Shown here in pieces: positions 55,099-63,723 of a stretch of DNA of 64,000 nucleotides. The stretch lies in NCBI RefSeq assembly GCF_001905845.1, contig NZ_LIVZ01000013.1, forward strand, positions 124,001-188,000. Reading direction: 5' to 3'. The DNA comes from Streptomyces sp. TSRI0107 (GTDB taxonomy: Bacteria; Actinomycetota; Actinomycetes; Streptomycetales; Streptomycetaceae). Every line of letters starts with the position of its first letter. The first letter of the stretch is position 1. The notes below the pieces were generated by a model. That model was not told the origin of the DNA. It searched no databases and worked only from the letters and a program-made list of their open reading frames with translations. Position numbers and translations under genes: made by a program.

Positions 55099-55563
55099 TG
55101 AGCAACGGGTGTCCATCCAGTACATGCACGGCCGTGCCCTGCTTCTTCTGCGCTCGGGCTCCGGAATTGAACAGTCCCGTGGCCGGGACGCGCAGCCGAC
55201 CCGACCCGACCCGACCCTGCCCGGCCCGCCTGTGTCAGGTCCGTGGTGAATCCGCAGACCGCTTGTGAACATCTCGCTCCTCTTCCGTGCGCTTCACCAC
55301 AGCATTGCTGCAAAGCAATGAAGCTGAGGTGCGGCGATATGGCCTGTCGATGTACTGATTTGTGACCCCGTATCCGCAGACAAATGGGGTGGACAGATCC
55401 AGCACCAGGCCGACTTACCGGCACGTGGGCGCCCCTATGATCGTCAACGAGCCACTGACTCCGCGCCCGCTCGCCCTCCTGCCACCGACGGTCCTTAGCG
55501 ACCGCGAACGCAACCGGCTGGGCGGGCAGCGTGAAGCTGACGCACGTGAAGAAAGGTGAACTC
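55099..55563. other. Intergenic region with pentamer repeat and hairpin
   Basis: About 465 bases without a supported gene. Near 55198-55217 GACCC is repeated four times. CATTGCTGCAAAGCAATG at 55303-55320 is an inverted repeat of seven bases around GCAA. It should also hold the promoter of the YceI-type gene. Confidence 0.6.
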
Positions 55564-56478
55564 ATGGCCCTCGGGCTACTCCGACGCCGGCGCCCCCGCG
55601 GCGCCTCCGGTGCCGGACCGAGCATCTCCGTCCCCCTGCCGCCCGATGCCGGGGCGTTCGGCTTCGAGGTCGTCGATCCCATGGGGCTGCCGATGGGCGG
55701 AGCCGAGGTCACCGTGACCGCGCTGGACAGCCACCGGGTTGTGACGCATGGCATCACGGATCCCTACGGCTACTTCATAGCGACGCTGCCACCGGGCTCC
55801 TACAGCGTGATGACTGTGGCCGAGGGCTTGTCGCCTTCCCGGGAGAACCTGGACATCGCCGCGGGGGTGGCTCTGCCGCCGGTGCGCATCGCCCTGGAGT
55901 CCGCCCGCCAGCTGGAACTTCCGACAGCCGGAACCTGGCTGTTCGATCCTCCGCACACCGCGATCCGGTTCATCGCCAAGCACGTGGGCATGGCCCACGT
56001 CCACGGCCGGTTCACCCGCTTCCAGGGCGGCATCCGCGTCGCACCGAACATGGCCGACTCGCACGTCTCGGTGCGCATCGACGCCTCCAGCATCACCACG
56101 GGCAACAACACCCGTGACAACCACCTGCGTTCCGCCGACTTCCTGGACGTCGAACGCTACCCCTACATCGACTTCACCAGCACGCGGTTCGCGCACCGCG
56201 GCGGCTCCAAGTGGACCCTGCACGGCACGCTCACCATGCACGGCACCAGCCGCTCCGTCGGCCTCGACACGTCCTACCTCGGGATGGTCAACGGAGGCTA
56301 CGACCAGGAACTGCGCTGCGCGGCTCTCGCGAAGGCGGAACTCCACCGGGAGGACTTCACCCTCAACTGGCGTTCCATGCTGGCCCGCGGCATCGCGGTC
56401 GTCGGTCCGACCGTCCAACTGGAGCTGGACGTACAGGCGATGTACCGCACCCACGACACGCCCACGCCCCCGGAGTAG
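55564..56478 (+). CDS. Carboxypeptidase-regulatory-like domain fused to YceI
   Basis: The product has 304 residues from ATG at 55564 after GAAAGGTGA. Residues about 25-115 form a carboxypeptidase regulatory-like (beta-sandwich) domain, FGFEVVDPMGLPMGGAEVTV and YGYFIATLPPGSYSV. From about 120 a YceI lipocalin-like barrel follows, with GTWLFDPPHTAIRFIAKHVG and VHGRFTRFQGGI. YceI proteins bind isoprenoid chains such as polyprenols. No signal peptide is seen. Confidence 0.88.
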   Translation: MALGLLRRRRPRGASGAGPSISVPLPPDAGAFGFEVVDPMGLPMGGAEVTVTALDSHRVVTHGITDPYGYFIATLPPGSYSVMTVAEGLSPSRENLDIAAGVALPPVRIALESARQLELPTAGTWLFDPPHTAIRFIAKHVGMAHVHGRFTRFQGGIRVAPNMADSHVSVRIDASSITTGNNTRDNHLRSADFLDVERYPYIDFTSTRFAHRGGSKWTLHGTLTMHGTSRSVGLDTSYLGMVNGGYDQELRCAALAKAELHREDFTLNWRSMLARGIAVVGPTVQLELDVQAMYRTHDTPTPPE

Positions 56479-56669
56479 GCCCCCGCAGGGAGCAGAGGCA
56501 TGGCGCGGGCTGCGCTCCGAAGGAGCTTGCCTTGGTGCCACAACATGTTGATCTTGTGCAGCTTTGCAGTCGACCGCATGGAACCCGGACGAGGCCACCC
56601 ATCTTGCTGGGCAGCGCCCGGCGACGCCGTGATAGCACGGAGCGATCAGATGGGAAAGGGATCACGATC

Positions 56670-57323
56670 ATGGGTATCTTCAGCCGTCGCCAGACCGCCG
56701 CTTACGAGTCGACCCCGGCTGTCGGCACAGGCGCTTCTGTCGCGGAGAACTCGCCCCGAAGTACCGCTCTGGACCCGGCACTTCGAGCGCTGACCGGCCG
56801 ATGGACCATCGATCGCCCGCACAGCCGCATCGGATTCTCCGTGCGGCACGCCATGGTCACGACGGTGCGGGGAGCCTTCACCGACTACGACAGCACGCTG
56901 TACTTCGACGGAGCCCGGCCGGCCGAGTCGCGGGCCGAGCTCGTCATCCGCGTCGCCAGCGTCGACACGGGCGTGGAACAGCGGGACGCGCACCTCGTAG
57001 GCCGGGACTTCTTCGACGCGCGCCGCTACCCGGAGATGACCTTCCGCAGCACCTCCACCTTCCACGAGGGCGGAGAGAGCTTCCGCATGACCGGGGACCT
57101 GACCATCCGCGACGTCACCCGGCCCGTCGAACTGCAACTCGACTACCTCGGCTCGGTCATGGACCCGTTCGGCTACGAACGAGCCGGTTTCGACGGCACC
57201 ACCACCATCGACCGCACCGAGTGGGGCCTGGTCTACAACCAGCGCCTCAAGGCGGGCGGCACCATGGTGAGCGAGAAGGTCCGACTGCAGTTCGACATCT
57301 CCGCGATCCGGTCGACGTCATAG
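56670..57323 (+). CDS. YceI-family protein
   Basis: The product has 217 residues from ATG at 56670. The YceI barrel begins at about residue 43 with GRWTIDRPHSRIGFSVRHAM, and continues with DFFDARRYPEMTFRST and LTIRDVTRPVELQLDYLG. The N-terminal 40 residues are low-complexity with no signal peptide. It is about 190 bases after the YceI fusion gene on the same strand and may be in the same regulon. Confidence 0.9.
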   Translation: MGIFSRRQTAAYESTPAVGTGASVAENSPRSTALDPALRALTGRWTIDRPHSRIGFSVRHAMVTTVRGAFTDYDSTLYFDGARPAESRAELVIRVASVDTGVEQRDAHLVGRDFFDARRYPEMTFRSTSTFHEGGESFRMTGDLTIRDVTRPVELQLDYLGSVMDPFGYERAGFDGTTTIDRTEWGLVYNQRLKAGGTMVSEKVRLQFDISAIRSTS

Positions 57324-57400
57324 GCGGTGTTGAGGTGCCGGTTCGCCTTGTCGGCCGGCACGCCACGTCCGCCGACCGGGCACAGTGATCAGTCAGGCTG

Positions 57401-58459
57401 TCAGTACCAGGGCCGTGTGTTATGTGTCGGCAGTGCGCGCAGTGTGGGCCACCGCTCCATCAGGCGCACGGCCAAAGCCGCGCTGAGGCGGCCGAGTGCG
57501 TGCAAGTGGTCGTGATCGCGGGTGAGGTCGGCGACCACGCCGAGTCGGTGGACGAGGCGTTCCCGGGCGGAAACATAGCCCCACTCGAAGTCCTCGACGG
57601 GTACCCGTGCGAGGTGGTCGACGGACTCGCGGTGGGCGCGCTCGACGAGTGCGTCGCCACGGATCAGCCAACCGGCACAGGCGTCGGCAAGATCGCCGGG
57701 CACGTCCCTGCCGGTGAGGCCACGCCAGGTGGCACGGTAGACGGCCTCGGCTTCCGCGAGCGGAGCAGCCGTGACCGACATCGCACACCAGCAGGTCGGG
57801 AAACCGATGCGGAAGTAGGCGAGTTCGACCAGGCCGTTGCCCAGCGACGCCTGCTCGAAGTCGACGAAGTGGACGCCGGTGGCGGTGCGCAGGTCGTTGC
57901 CGGGGCAGGGATCTCCGTGCAGCAGCGCATGGTGGGGTGCCGGATCGAGCCGGTCGATCAGGTCGGCGAGTTCGTTCGGAACCGTGGGTGGGACGGGGGC
58001 GTCGAGGGCCTTGGCGAGTGCGAGGAAGGACTCGGCATCGGCGACCGTCGGCCCGGACCAGGCGGGAAGCGTTCCCTTGTCGGCCGGCCCGGTGAGCGCG
58101 TGCAGCCGGGCGAGGGACTCGGCGTAGCCGGGCATCCAGTCATCGGTCGCGTCGAGGTCGTCCAGATGCTCCAGGACCATCACCCGTGACGCCACGTCCG
58201 TTCCGAGCAGTGCGGGCGCGACGCTCGGTCGCATCGCCCGTGCGGCGAGCCGCAACGCGGTGACCTCCCGCGCATAGCGCGCATCCCCGTCGGCCCCGGT
58301 CCCACCTCCGTCGGTGATCTGCTTGACGATCACCCGGCCCCCACCGCGCAACTCGACCCGCCACACCCTGGACCGCGGGCTGCTGTCCAGCAGCGTCGCC
58401 TCCGTGGGGGAGCCCAACGCGGAACGCAACTCGTCGGTGATGGGCACCTGGATTGACAT
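57401..58459 (-). CDS. APH-family phosphotransferase
   Basis: The product has 352 residues from the ATG at 58459. The aminoglycoside phosphotransferase fold is seen in the catalytic loop LLHGDPCPGND and in FVDFEQASLG, a variant of the DFG-type metal site, and VMVLEHLDDLDATDDW. Many members phosphorylate small molecules other than aminoglycosides, so resistance is only one option. Confidence 0.85.
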   Translation of the reverse strand: MSIQVPITDELRSALGSPTEATLLDSSPRSRVWRVELRGGGRVIVKQITDGGGTGADGDARYAREVTALRLAARAMRPSVAPALLGTDVASRVMVLEHLDDLDATDDWMPGYAESLARLHALTGPADKGTLPAWSGPTVADAESFLALAKALDAPVPPTVPNELADLIDRLDPAPHHALLHGDPCPGNDLRTATGVHFVDFEQASLGNGLVELAYFRIGFPTCWCAMSVTAAPLAEAEAVYRATWRGLTGRDVPGDLADACAGWLIRGDALVERAHRESVDHLARVPVEDFEWGYVSARERLVHRLGVVADLTRDHDHLHALGRLSAALAVRLMERWPTLRALPTHNTRPWY

Positions 58460-59223
58460 GATGGTCAGCGTAGGGCCTCCGCAGCACGGTGTACGGAAAC
58501 CCCGCCAAGGCCAGCCGCCACCGTGGTCCCGCCGGTCCGTCGGCGCCGCATCGTGCTGCCGGCTCGGCCCGAGGCGCCCCAGCAGCACAGAGGCGTCCAC
58601 GCCGGCCGGCCGAGTACAAGAGCAACCTCCTCGCACCCGTCGCCAGCGACCACTTGGAGGCGATCGGCACCGTCCTCGCGAAAGCCGGTTGCCAACGGCC
58701 AACAAGTCCCGATCTGAGTGCACAGGCGCGAAGCGACCCTTTGCCAGGACGAGCGGTTGTGCCCGCCGTGACTGACGTGGTGGCAGTGGCCGATCACTCC
58801 TTGCCCTGGCACCGGACTCGGGAGCAAGCGAGGACGGGGCTTACCTAGCACGCAGAGCAGTTGCGGCAGTTCCCCCGCCTACGGGGTGTTCAGAATGGTG
58901 CGAAGCACGTTCAAGTGCTCCCCACGGGCACGGAACGCCGTCGTCCCGCAGGTTGGCCGCCCACTTGTCGTCCTGCGTGCGCTTCACCGGCCGCTCCTCC
59001 TCGGTGGCAGAGGCTAGGGAGAACGGGGTGCAGCCGGAGGGGGGACGCAGCTGCCACAGTATGAGGACGTGCGGGACGTGGCTGACCATCGGCGCGGCCG
59101 TCGGGATGTGCCCGTCAGGCCCTTGACCGGGTACCGCTTCGACGGAGGATGGGGGCAGAGAGCGGGTCTGCGTGGTGAAGTGTGGGCCTCTGACAACTCC
59201 GACAGTAGGGAGCGTTCCTTCCG
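58460..59223. other. Long intergenic region
   Basis: About 760 bases with no open frame that looks like a protein. The part next to the histone-like gene, GTAGGGAGCGTTCCTTCCG, may hold its ribosome site (GGGAG). No transposase fragment or strong hairpin is seen. Confidence 0.55.
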
Positions 59224-59994
59224 ATGACCACACAGCCCGCACGCGCTGAGCACAGCGGTCCCGAGACCGGCTCGGTCATGGATGTCCCGCCGTTCAAGCC
59301 GTCTCTCGTCAAGGCGGTGTTCAGGGACGTGACCTCGATGCATGTATCTCGGTCGGCCGCGTGGGCTGCCGCGTCGGTGACGCGGACAGTGCTGACGGAG
59401 ATCATCGACGGCGCGAGGAGAGCGGCGGCGGAGGAGGCCCGGAAGAAGCTGATTCCAGGGGACCTTCTCTCTGCGATCGACCGGAACGTCGAGCTCGAGG
59501 TGGGGACCAAGTGGTACGACCACAGCCCGACGTTTCAAGGCCTGACAGGTGTCATGTACGACGCCCAGAGAGTCACCGTGCGTTCTCGCAAGCACAGCAG
59601 GTCGCGCAAACCGAGTGCTGTGGTCGGTGCCCACAGGTTCGAGGCTGGGGTCAAGAAGCTGCTGCGGAGCCAGGGGGCGAGGGCCGTCCCAGCGATGGTC
59701 CGCGACCTGGACGGAATCGCGAGCGCGTTCCTGACCGACCTCGCCCGGGACGCGGCCATGGTCGTCCGCGAGGGCGGGGTCAAACGATTCGGTACGGTCA
59801 CCCTAGGAATGTCGGGCGAACCGGCCCCACCCCCGTTCCTCAAGGATTCCCACCGGGCCCTGTCCACCCGCACGGGGGACGGGCGGACCATCGGCAGGAA
59901 CGACATCCTGGCCGCCACCACGATTCAGTTGTTCGGCGGCAACCTCAGGCAGCGAGCCCTCACCGAAGCACGCGAGGCGACACAGAACAGTTAG
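59224..59994 (+). CDS. Predicted tandem histone-fold protein (H2A-H2B-like doublet)
   Basis: The product has 256 residues. Residues 51-91 align without a gap to the alpha2-L2-alpha3 region of eukaryotic H2A; shared features include LIPGDLLSAI against IIPRHLQLAI and a following EL. Residues 24-45 fit a preceding alpha1. A basic linker (about 116-130, RVTVRSRKHSRSRKP) follows. Residues 136-256 resemble H2B: a helix pair at 138-184, an insertion of about 35 residues, then TIGRNDILAATTIQLFGGNL and a helix ALTEAREAT, against [20 protein letters not shown] and its alphaC. No signal peptide or membrane helix. I infer a DNA-binding, chromatin-like protein. A chance likeness or convergent helix pattern is the alternative. 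Confidence 0.7.
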   Translation: MTTQPARAEHSGPETGSVMDVPPFKPSLVKAVFRDVTSMHVSRSAAWAAASVTRTVLTEIIDGARRAAAEEARKKLIPGDLLSAIDRNVELEVGTKWYDHSPTFQGLTGVMYDAQRVTVRSRKHSRSRKPSAVVGAHRFEAGVKKLLRSQGARAVPAMVRDLDGIASAFLTDLARDAAMVVREGGVKRFGTVTLGMSGEPAPPPFLKDSHRALSTRTGDGRTIGRNDILAATTIQLFGGNLRQRALTEAREATQNS

Positions 59995-60007
59995 TCCGGC
60001 TGAGCGG

Positions 60008-60556
60008 GTGCAAGACAGCTGTGGCGTTGACCTTGATCATAAATGGGTGACCGACGACGAGATCGTGGAACGAGTCCGGGCCTACGCAAGAGCCCACGAG
60101 CTACCGCCACCCGCGCCTGCGCAGGCAGTTGTCGAGGTCGAGGCCGCTGTGGGACATCCCATGCCGGCGTTGCTGCGGCGCTTGTACCTGGAGGTCGCCA
60201 ACGGCGGCTTCGGCCCAGACGGGAGCATCCTGTCCCTGACCGACACGGGTGAGTGGTACAGCGATGAGGAGTCGCTTCTCCAGCTCGTGCGTGACTGGCG
60301 TCCGGCATCCGAGCCGGAAGCTCTGTCCCATCCGCTTCATGTGCCGCCGCTGGTGACACTCGGCTGCGCGATCTGGTGGCACGTCGACTTCAGCACGCCG
60401 GAGGGCCGCATGTGGGGGTGGGACCCGAACGCGCGCTGCGAACGCCACCGGTTCTTCGTCGAACGGTTCGACCTGGCGGAGTGGTTGGCGGACTGGCTGG
60501 AGGGCAACCGAACCTTCCCGCACCCGCCGCCCGTGGTGGACTGCCCCGACTGCTGA
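60008..60556 (+). CDS. SMI1/KNR4-type protein
   Basis: The product has 182 residues from GTG at 60008; GTG at 60047 (VTDDEIVERV) is an equally good start. The SMI1/KNR4 pattern is seen in VEVEAAVGHPMPALLRRLYLE and ANGGFGPDGSILSL, ending with WLADWLEGN. It lies 13 bases after the histone-like gene and may be cotranscribed. The family includes immunity proteins, and the context does not show a toxin. Confidence 0.8.
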   Translation: MQDSCGVDLDHKWVTDDEIVERVRAYARAHELPPPAPAQAVVEVEAAVGHPMPALLRRLYLEVANGGFGPDGSILSLTDTGEWYSDEESLLQLVRDWRPASEPEALSHPLHVPPLVTLGCAIWWHVDFSTPEGRMWGWDPNARCERHRFFVERFDLAEWLADWLEGNRTFPHPPPVVDCPDC

Positions 60557-60591
60557 AAGACGGCCCCACCGGGCCGGCCGACGGTAATCGA

Positions 60592-60882
60592 TTAGGGTCG
60601 CGTCACGGAGTGCGAGAACAGCGCCTCGGCCGTCGTCGGTTCGGGCGCGTGTGTCGCTGGTTCCTTCCCGGCCCCCAGTTCGGGCTGACCGTCGTAGGCG
60701 AGCACTGCGAGCAGTTGGGAGAGGGAGGCGTGTACGAGAGGGCGGGCGCATCCCGCCATCCTTGCCTGAGCACAGAGCAGCGCGGCCGTTGGCGGCACGA
60801 ACGAGCTGACGCGGGCGATCCCGCAGCGTCTGCTCGGTCCCCGCATCTTGTACCTGCTGCGCGGGATGCTCGCCTTCTCCAC
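60592..60882 (-). CDS. Possible C-terminal fragment, function unknown
   Basis: On the minus strand, ARPLVHASLSQLLAVLAYDG and HAPEPTTAEALFSHSV read as protein, but the start is unclear and upstream frames look poor. It could be the end of a truncated gene. Confidence 0.3.
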   Translation of the reverse strand: MEKASIPRSRYKMRGPSRRCGIARVSSFVPPTAALLCAQARMAGCARPLVHASLSQLLAVLAYDGQPELGAGKEPATHAPEPTTAEALFSHSVTRP

Positions 60883-61063
60883 CCCACGTGTCCCGTTCTA
60901 CCTCGAACCAGGGACACCGGAAGTGTTCTGGGTCAGCTGTGTCGGTTTGGCGTCCCGCGCGATGCCATGCGCCGAGCCTTGCCGTGACGTGGCCGGGCAC
61001 CGTCTCATGCACTGCTTCTGCGGGCACTGCCGCCAACAGCAGCGCGCTCATGACGACGGCGAA

Positions 61064-61180
61064 TCAGGAGCTCTCCCGGTCTCCATCCGCCGCGCAGTAC
61101 GTGTCCTTCACTACGAACTCGCCCCCCTCGCATACGACGCACCTGGCGTGCGCCGCAGTCAGGGAATCGTAATGAGCCAT
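61064..61180 (-). CDS. Possible 38-residue cysteine-containing protein
   Basis: An ATG at 61180, after AAAGG, opens a short frame MAHYDSLTAAHARCVVCEGG with CxxC and one more cysteine, ending at 61064. Size and composition fit a small zinc-ribbon-like protein of streptomycetes. A remnant is also possible. Confidence 0.4.
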   Translation of the reverse strand: MAHYDSLTAAHARCVVCEGGEFVVKDTYCAADGDRESS

Positions 61181-61288
61181 CTACCTTTGATTGCCCAGCT
61201 CCTCGACTGCTGAGCGAAGCCCTGGCCTGATCTCGACTCGACCGTCTGCGATGTCAGTGCCGCCGGGCTCGGATGCGGCACCCTGGCG

Positions 61289-61603
61289 TCACTGGTCGCA
61301 TGGTGCATCCACGGCGACAGAGGTGAGGATGACTCCTCGCTCCAGAACTGCAACTGCCTCACCTGACAGGCGGACTATGGCACTGTGCGGCGGATCCACG
61401 AAGTCCACGCGCTTGCCGTAGCGACAGATCCAGTCGAGTGTCACATGCACAGGACGGGCGGCTGGATCCAGCGCCGAACCGACGAGAAAACGCTGCCCAG
61501 TCCGGGGAATGCCGCCTACGCAACGAACGATGCATGTGGCTGCTGCTGTTTCTCTTTCCTCCACCGAGTAGATCTGCAACTCCCCGGCATCAACGTCAAC
61601 CAT
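61289..61603 (-). CDS. Uncharacterised 104-residue protein, beta-rich
   Basis: The ATG at 61603 opens GELQIYSVEERETAAATCIV, then RTGQRFLVGSALDPAARPVH and SGEAVAVLERGVILTS. The pattern of strands around a GQRF turn is like the small beta-barrel domain 2 of translation factors. No catalytic motif is seen. Function unknown. Confidence 0.55.
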   Translation of the reverse strand: MVDVDAGELQIYSVEERETAAATCIVRCVGGIPRTGQRFLVGSALDPAARPVHVTLDWICRYGKRVDFVDPPHSAIVRLSGEAVAVLERGVILTSVAVDAPCDQ

Positions 61604-61809
61604 CCCTGCATCACGAGTGGATCAGTCCGTTGCCCGTCATAGACACACGACCAGGCGCGGTGGCGTCGTTCCTGTGGCGTAGCTGCAAGAGGCTCGCTCA
61701 TTGATCTTACTTGTGACCTTGGTAAGTGGGCTGAGCTGGCTGCTTGTGCTGCCTCAGCGTTGTCCCATGAGTGATCTGTGACATGCCAGTTGGCCATGGT
61801 CACTGCTTC

Positions 61810-61925
61810 TCACCCGACCAGTGCGAGGTTGCGCAGGTGGGCGATGCTGAGCATGGTGTGGTGGACGCCGTCGCCTTTGGGAGCGCGTCTGGGATCTCGG
61901 GCATGCACAGGTTGGCTGGGTGACA
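61810..61925 (-). pseudogene. Possible transposase C-terminal remnant
   Basis: The minus strand reads KGDGVHHTMLSIAHLRNLAL before a stop at 61810, which is like the end of ISAs1/IS4-type transposases (leucine-rich RNLA helix). The rest of the gene is absent. The call rests on a short segment. Confidence 0.3.
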
Positions 61926-61940
61926 GATCTAGGGCGAGGC

Positions 61941-62447
61941 TCAGTTCAGCAGTCGGATCGCGGGAGCGTCTTTGCTGGTGGCGAGCAGGTGGTCGCAGTG
62001 GCCGCACGTGTCGCGTACCGGCCGGACCATGTTGGTCTGGATGCTGAGCGTTCCGGACTGCCGGGCCTGAGGGCAGTAGTAGCCGAGATGCAGGCGGACC
62101 CACGGTGTATGCGAGAGTGCGGTAGCCGCATGGTTGCCCTTCGCATCGCGGAACGGTGCCCACCAGTAGTCGACGACGGCCCGCAGCGCCGTCCGCTCCC
62201 GCTCGTCGGTGACGTCGAAGGCGGCGATCCGGGCCGCGGTGGGGTGCTCGGGGGACTCGTCGTCGGCCGAGCACAGGGCGTGCTCCAGCCCGTACTGGAA
62301 GGCGGTCGTGCGCCGGCCGCGGCCGCAGATGAAGCAGTCCAGGCTGAGCTCCAGCCTCTTTTGCCAGTGCAGGTTGTGAAAGCCCTCGTCTCGCAAGGGG
62401 CCGGTCAGTTCAGCAGTGATCTCAACGCTTCGTAGCACCGAGATCAC
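61941..62447 (-). CDS. Uncharacterised 168-residue protein with two Cys pairs
   Basis: The product starts at GTG 62447. CFICGRGRR near residue 40 and CGHCDHLL near residue 148 may together bind one zinc. Between them FDVTDERERTALRAVVDYWW and LHLGYYCPQ look like folded protein. The family is not recognised. Confidence 0.6.
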   Translation of the reverse strand: MISVLRSVEITAELTGPLRDEGFHNLHWQKRLELSLDCFICGRGRRTTAFQYGLEHALCSADDESPEHPTAARIAAFDVTDERERTALRAVVDYWWAPFRDAKGNHAATALSHTPWVRLHLGYYCPQARQSGTLSIQTNMVRPVRDTCGHCDHLLATSKDAPAIRLLN

Positions 62448-62527
62448 CCCACCACCGCGGCCGGAACCTCATCTTCGTCGGCGGCCCCGTGCACATGGGA
62501 CCTCGCCTGCGTTGTTTGGTTCGGCCT

Positions 62528-62775
62528 GTGGACCGCGAGCAGATCGTGATTGCCCTGACAACGGATGAGGCCTTGGTGCTCTCGGGCTGGCTGGAGCGGG
62601 TGCAGATGACCGACCTGAGTCAGTGGCCGACGACCCCGCCGTATGGGCGCCGGTCCACAAGATCATGGGCACGTTGGACAAGAAACTCACGGGAATCTTC
62701 GCCCCGGACTACGTCGATCGTCTGGAAGCCGCACGGCGCCGCCTGCGCGAATCCACTGGTCCTTCGGACGCCTGA
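62528..62775 (+). pseudogene. Frameshifted small conserved protein
   Basis: A GTG at 62528 opens DREQIVIALTTDEALVLSGW and LERVQMTDLSQ. The sense continues only in another frame as VADDPAVWAPVHKIMGTLDK and FAPDYVDRLEAARRRL, ending at 62775. A single-base change in the SQ-VADD region explains the break. Intact homologues of this kind of about 80 residues are common in streptomycetes. Confidence 0.75.
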
Positions 62776-62799
62776 TGGCGCTTCATGCAAGCAGTTGCC

Positions 62800-63120
62800 C
62801 ACCGCCTCATGAAGCCGCTCGGAAGAGAGGACGGGGACTTGGTCGGGTGGCCGGTCCGCCCACTGCTTGCGCTGGACTTGGAAGCCGCGCTGGCCGGGAT
62901 CCTTGCGGACGATCCCCAGCTCGCGGCCGAGGAACTGTGCGGTCGGCTCGACCAGGCAACCGGCGAAGCCCCGATCAGCCCAGACCCTCCGTATGGACGG
63001 GTGGTCCAGCCGGGCCCACAGCAGCAGGCGCGTTCTCCGTCGTTCGGCAGTTGCCGCCAGGCGCAGCCGGTCCGCACCACGTAGAAGATCGCGTTAACGA
63101 TCCGTCGGCGCGGGTGCGCC
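62800..63120 (-). pseudogene. IS5-family transposase remnant
   Basis: The minus strand reads RRIVNAIFYVVRTGCAWRQL (the N-terminal signature), then in another frame RLLLWARLDHPSIRRVWADR with GFAGCLVEPTAQFLGRELGI. The last catalytic Glu region is lost, replaced by RKQWADRPPDQV. There is an internal deletion of the central part. No terminal repeats could be assigned. Confidence 0.8.
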
Positions 63121-63369
63121 TCACGCCTCCCGCCCTTCGGCCTCCCTCTGCAGCGGCGGAAGCAGCGGCTCCCCAGCGCCTACCGCTCACCGGACAGGTC
63201 CGACGGATACCCCCAGCACCGGTCACAGCAGGCTCAACGACCGCTTCCGCACAGGACATGGCAGATCCCAAAACCCGCTCTTGGTGAGCTGAGTATGGTG
63301 CCGCCTGCGCGACGGACACCTGCACGCTGCCGCCGGCCACACCTCCGTGGCGCCCGCGACACTGCTGTG

Positions 63370-63723
63370 CCCTACCCGCGCGCCTGGCCGTCAGCCGAAC
63401 CCAGCTCGGAGGCATCCAGAAGCGCGAGGGGCTGCCCGGTGGACAGACTTACGAGCATCGTCCAGCCGTGACCACGGCGGGGCCGGCGGGGTCGACGGGG
63501 TCGGGCAGGTACGGCGAGACCTTGACCGAGTACACGTCGGCATGGGGCAGGCTGCGGGGTAGTGGATGACGTCACCGCCGCCGGGCAGGTCGACCACGAA
63601 CTGGTTCGGTGCTGGTGCCGGTGCCGGTGCCGGTGTCGTACGGAGGGAGGGGGCCCTGAATGCGTCGCGCAGAGGGGCGAGAACGGTCTGCTCGGAGACG
63701 TGGGGAGAGCTGATCACCCGCAT
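63370..63723 (-). pseudogene. Ornithine cyclodeaminase-like N-terminal pseudogene
   Basis: The ATG at 63723 opens MRVISSPHVSEQTVLAPLRD, followed by an Ala-Pro repeat and VVDLPGGGDVIHY. It then shifts frame into ADVYSVKVSPYLPDPVDPAG and again into WTMLVSLSTGQPLALLDASE, all typical of the ornithine cyclodeaminase family. The NAD-binding C-terminal half is missing. Confidence 0.8.

Noticed and set aside
57401..58459. Aminoglycoside resistance gene
   Set aside because: APH-fold kinases are very diverse and nothing here shows aminoglycoside specificity.
60101..61051. 316-residue minus-strand frame
   Set aside because: Its right part is opposite the SMI1/KNR4 gene and its composition is that of a shadow; only a short piece nearby in another frame looks like protein.
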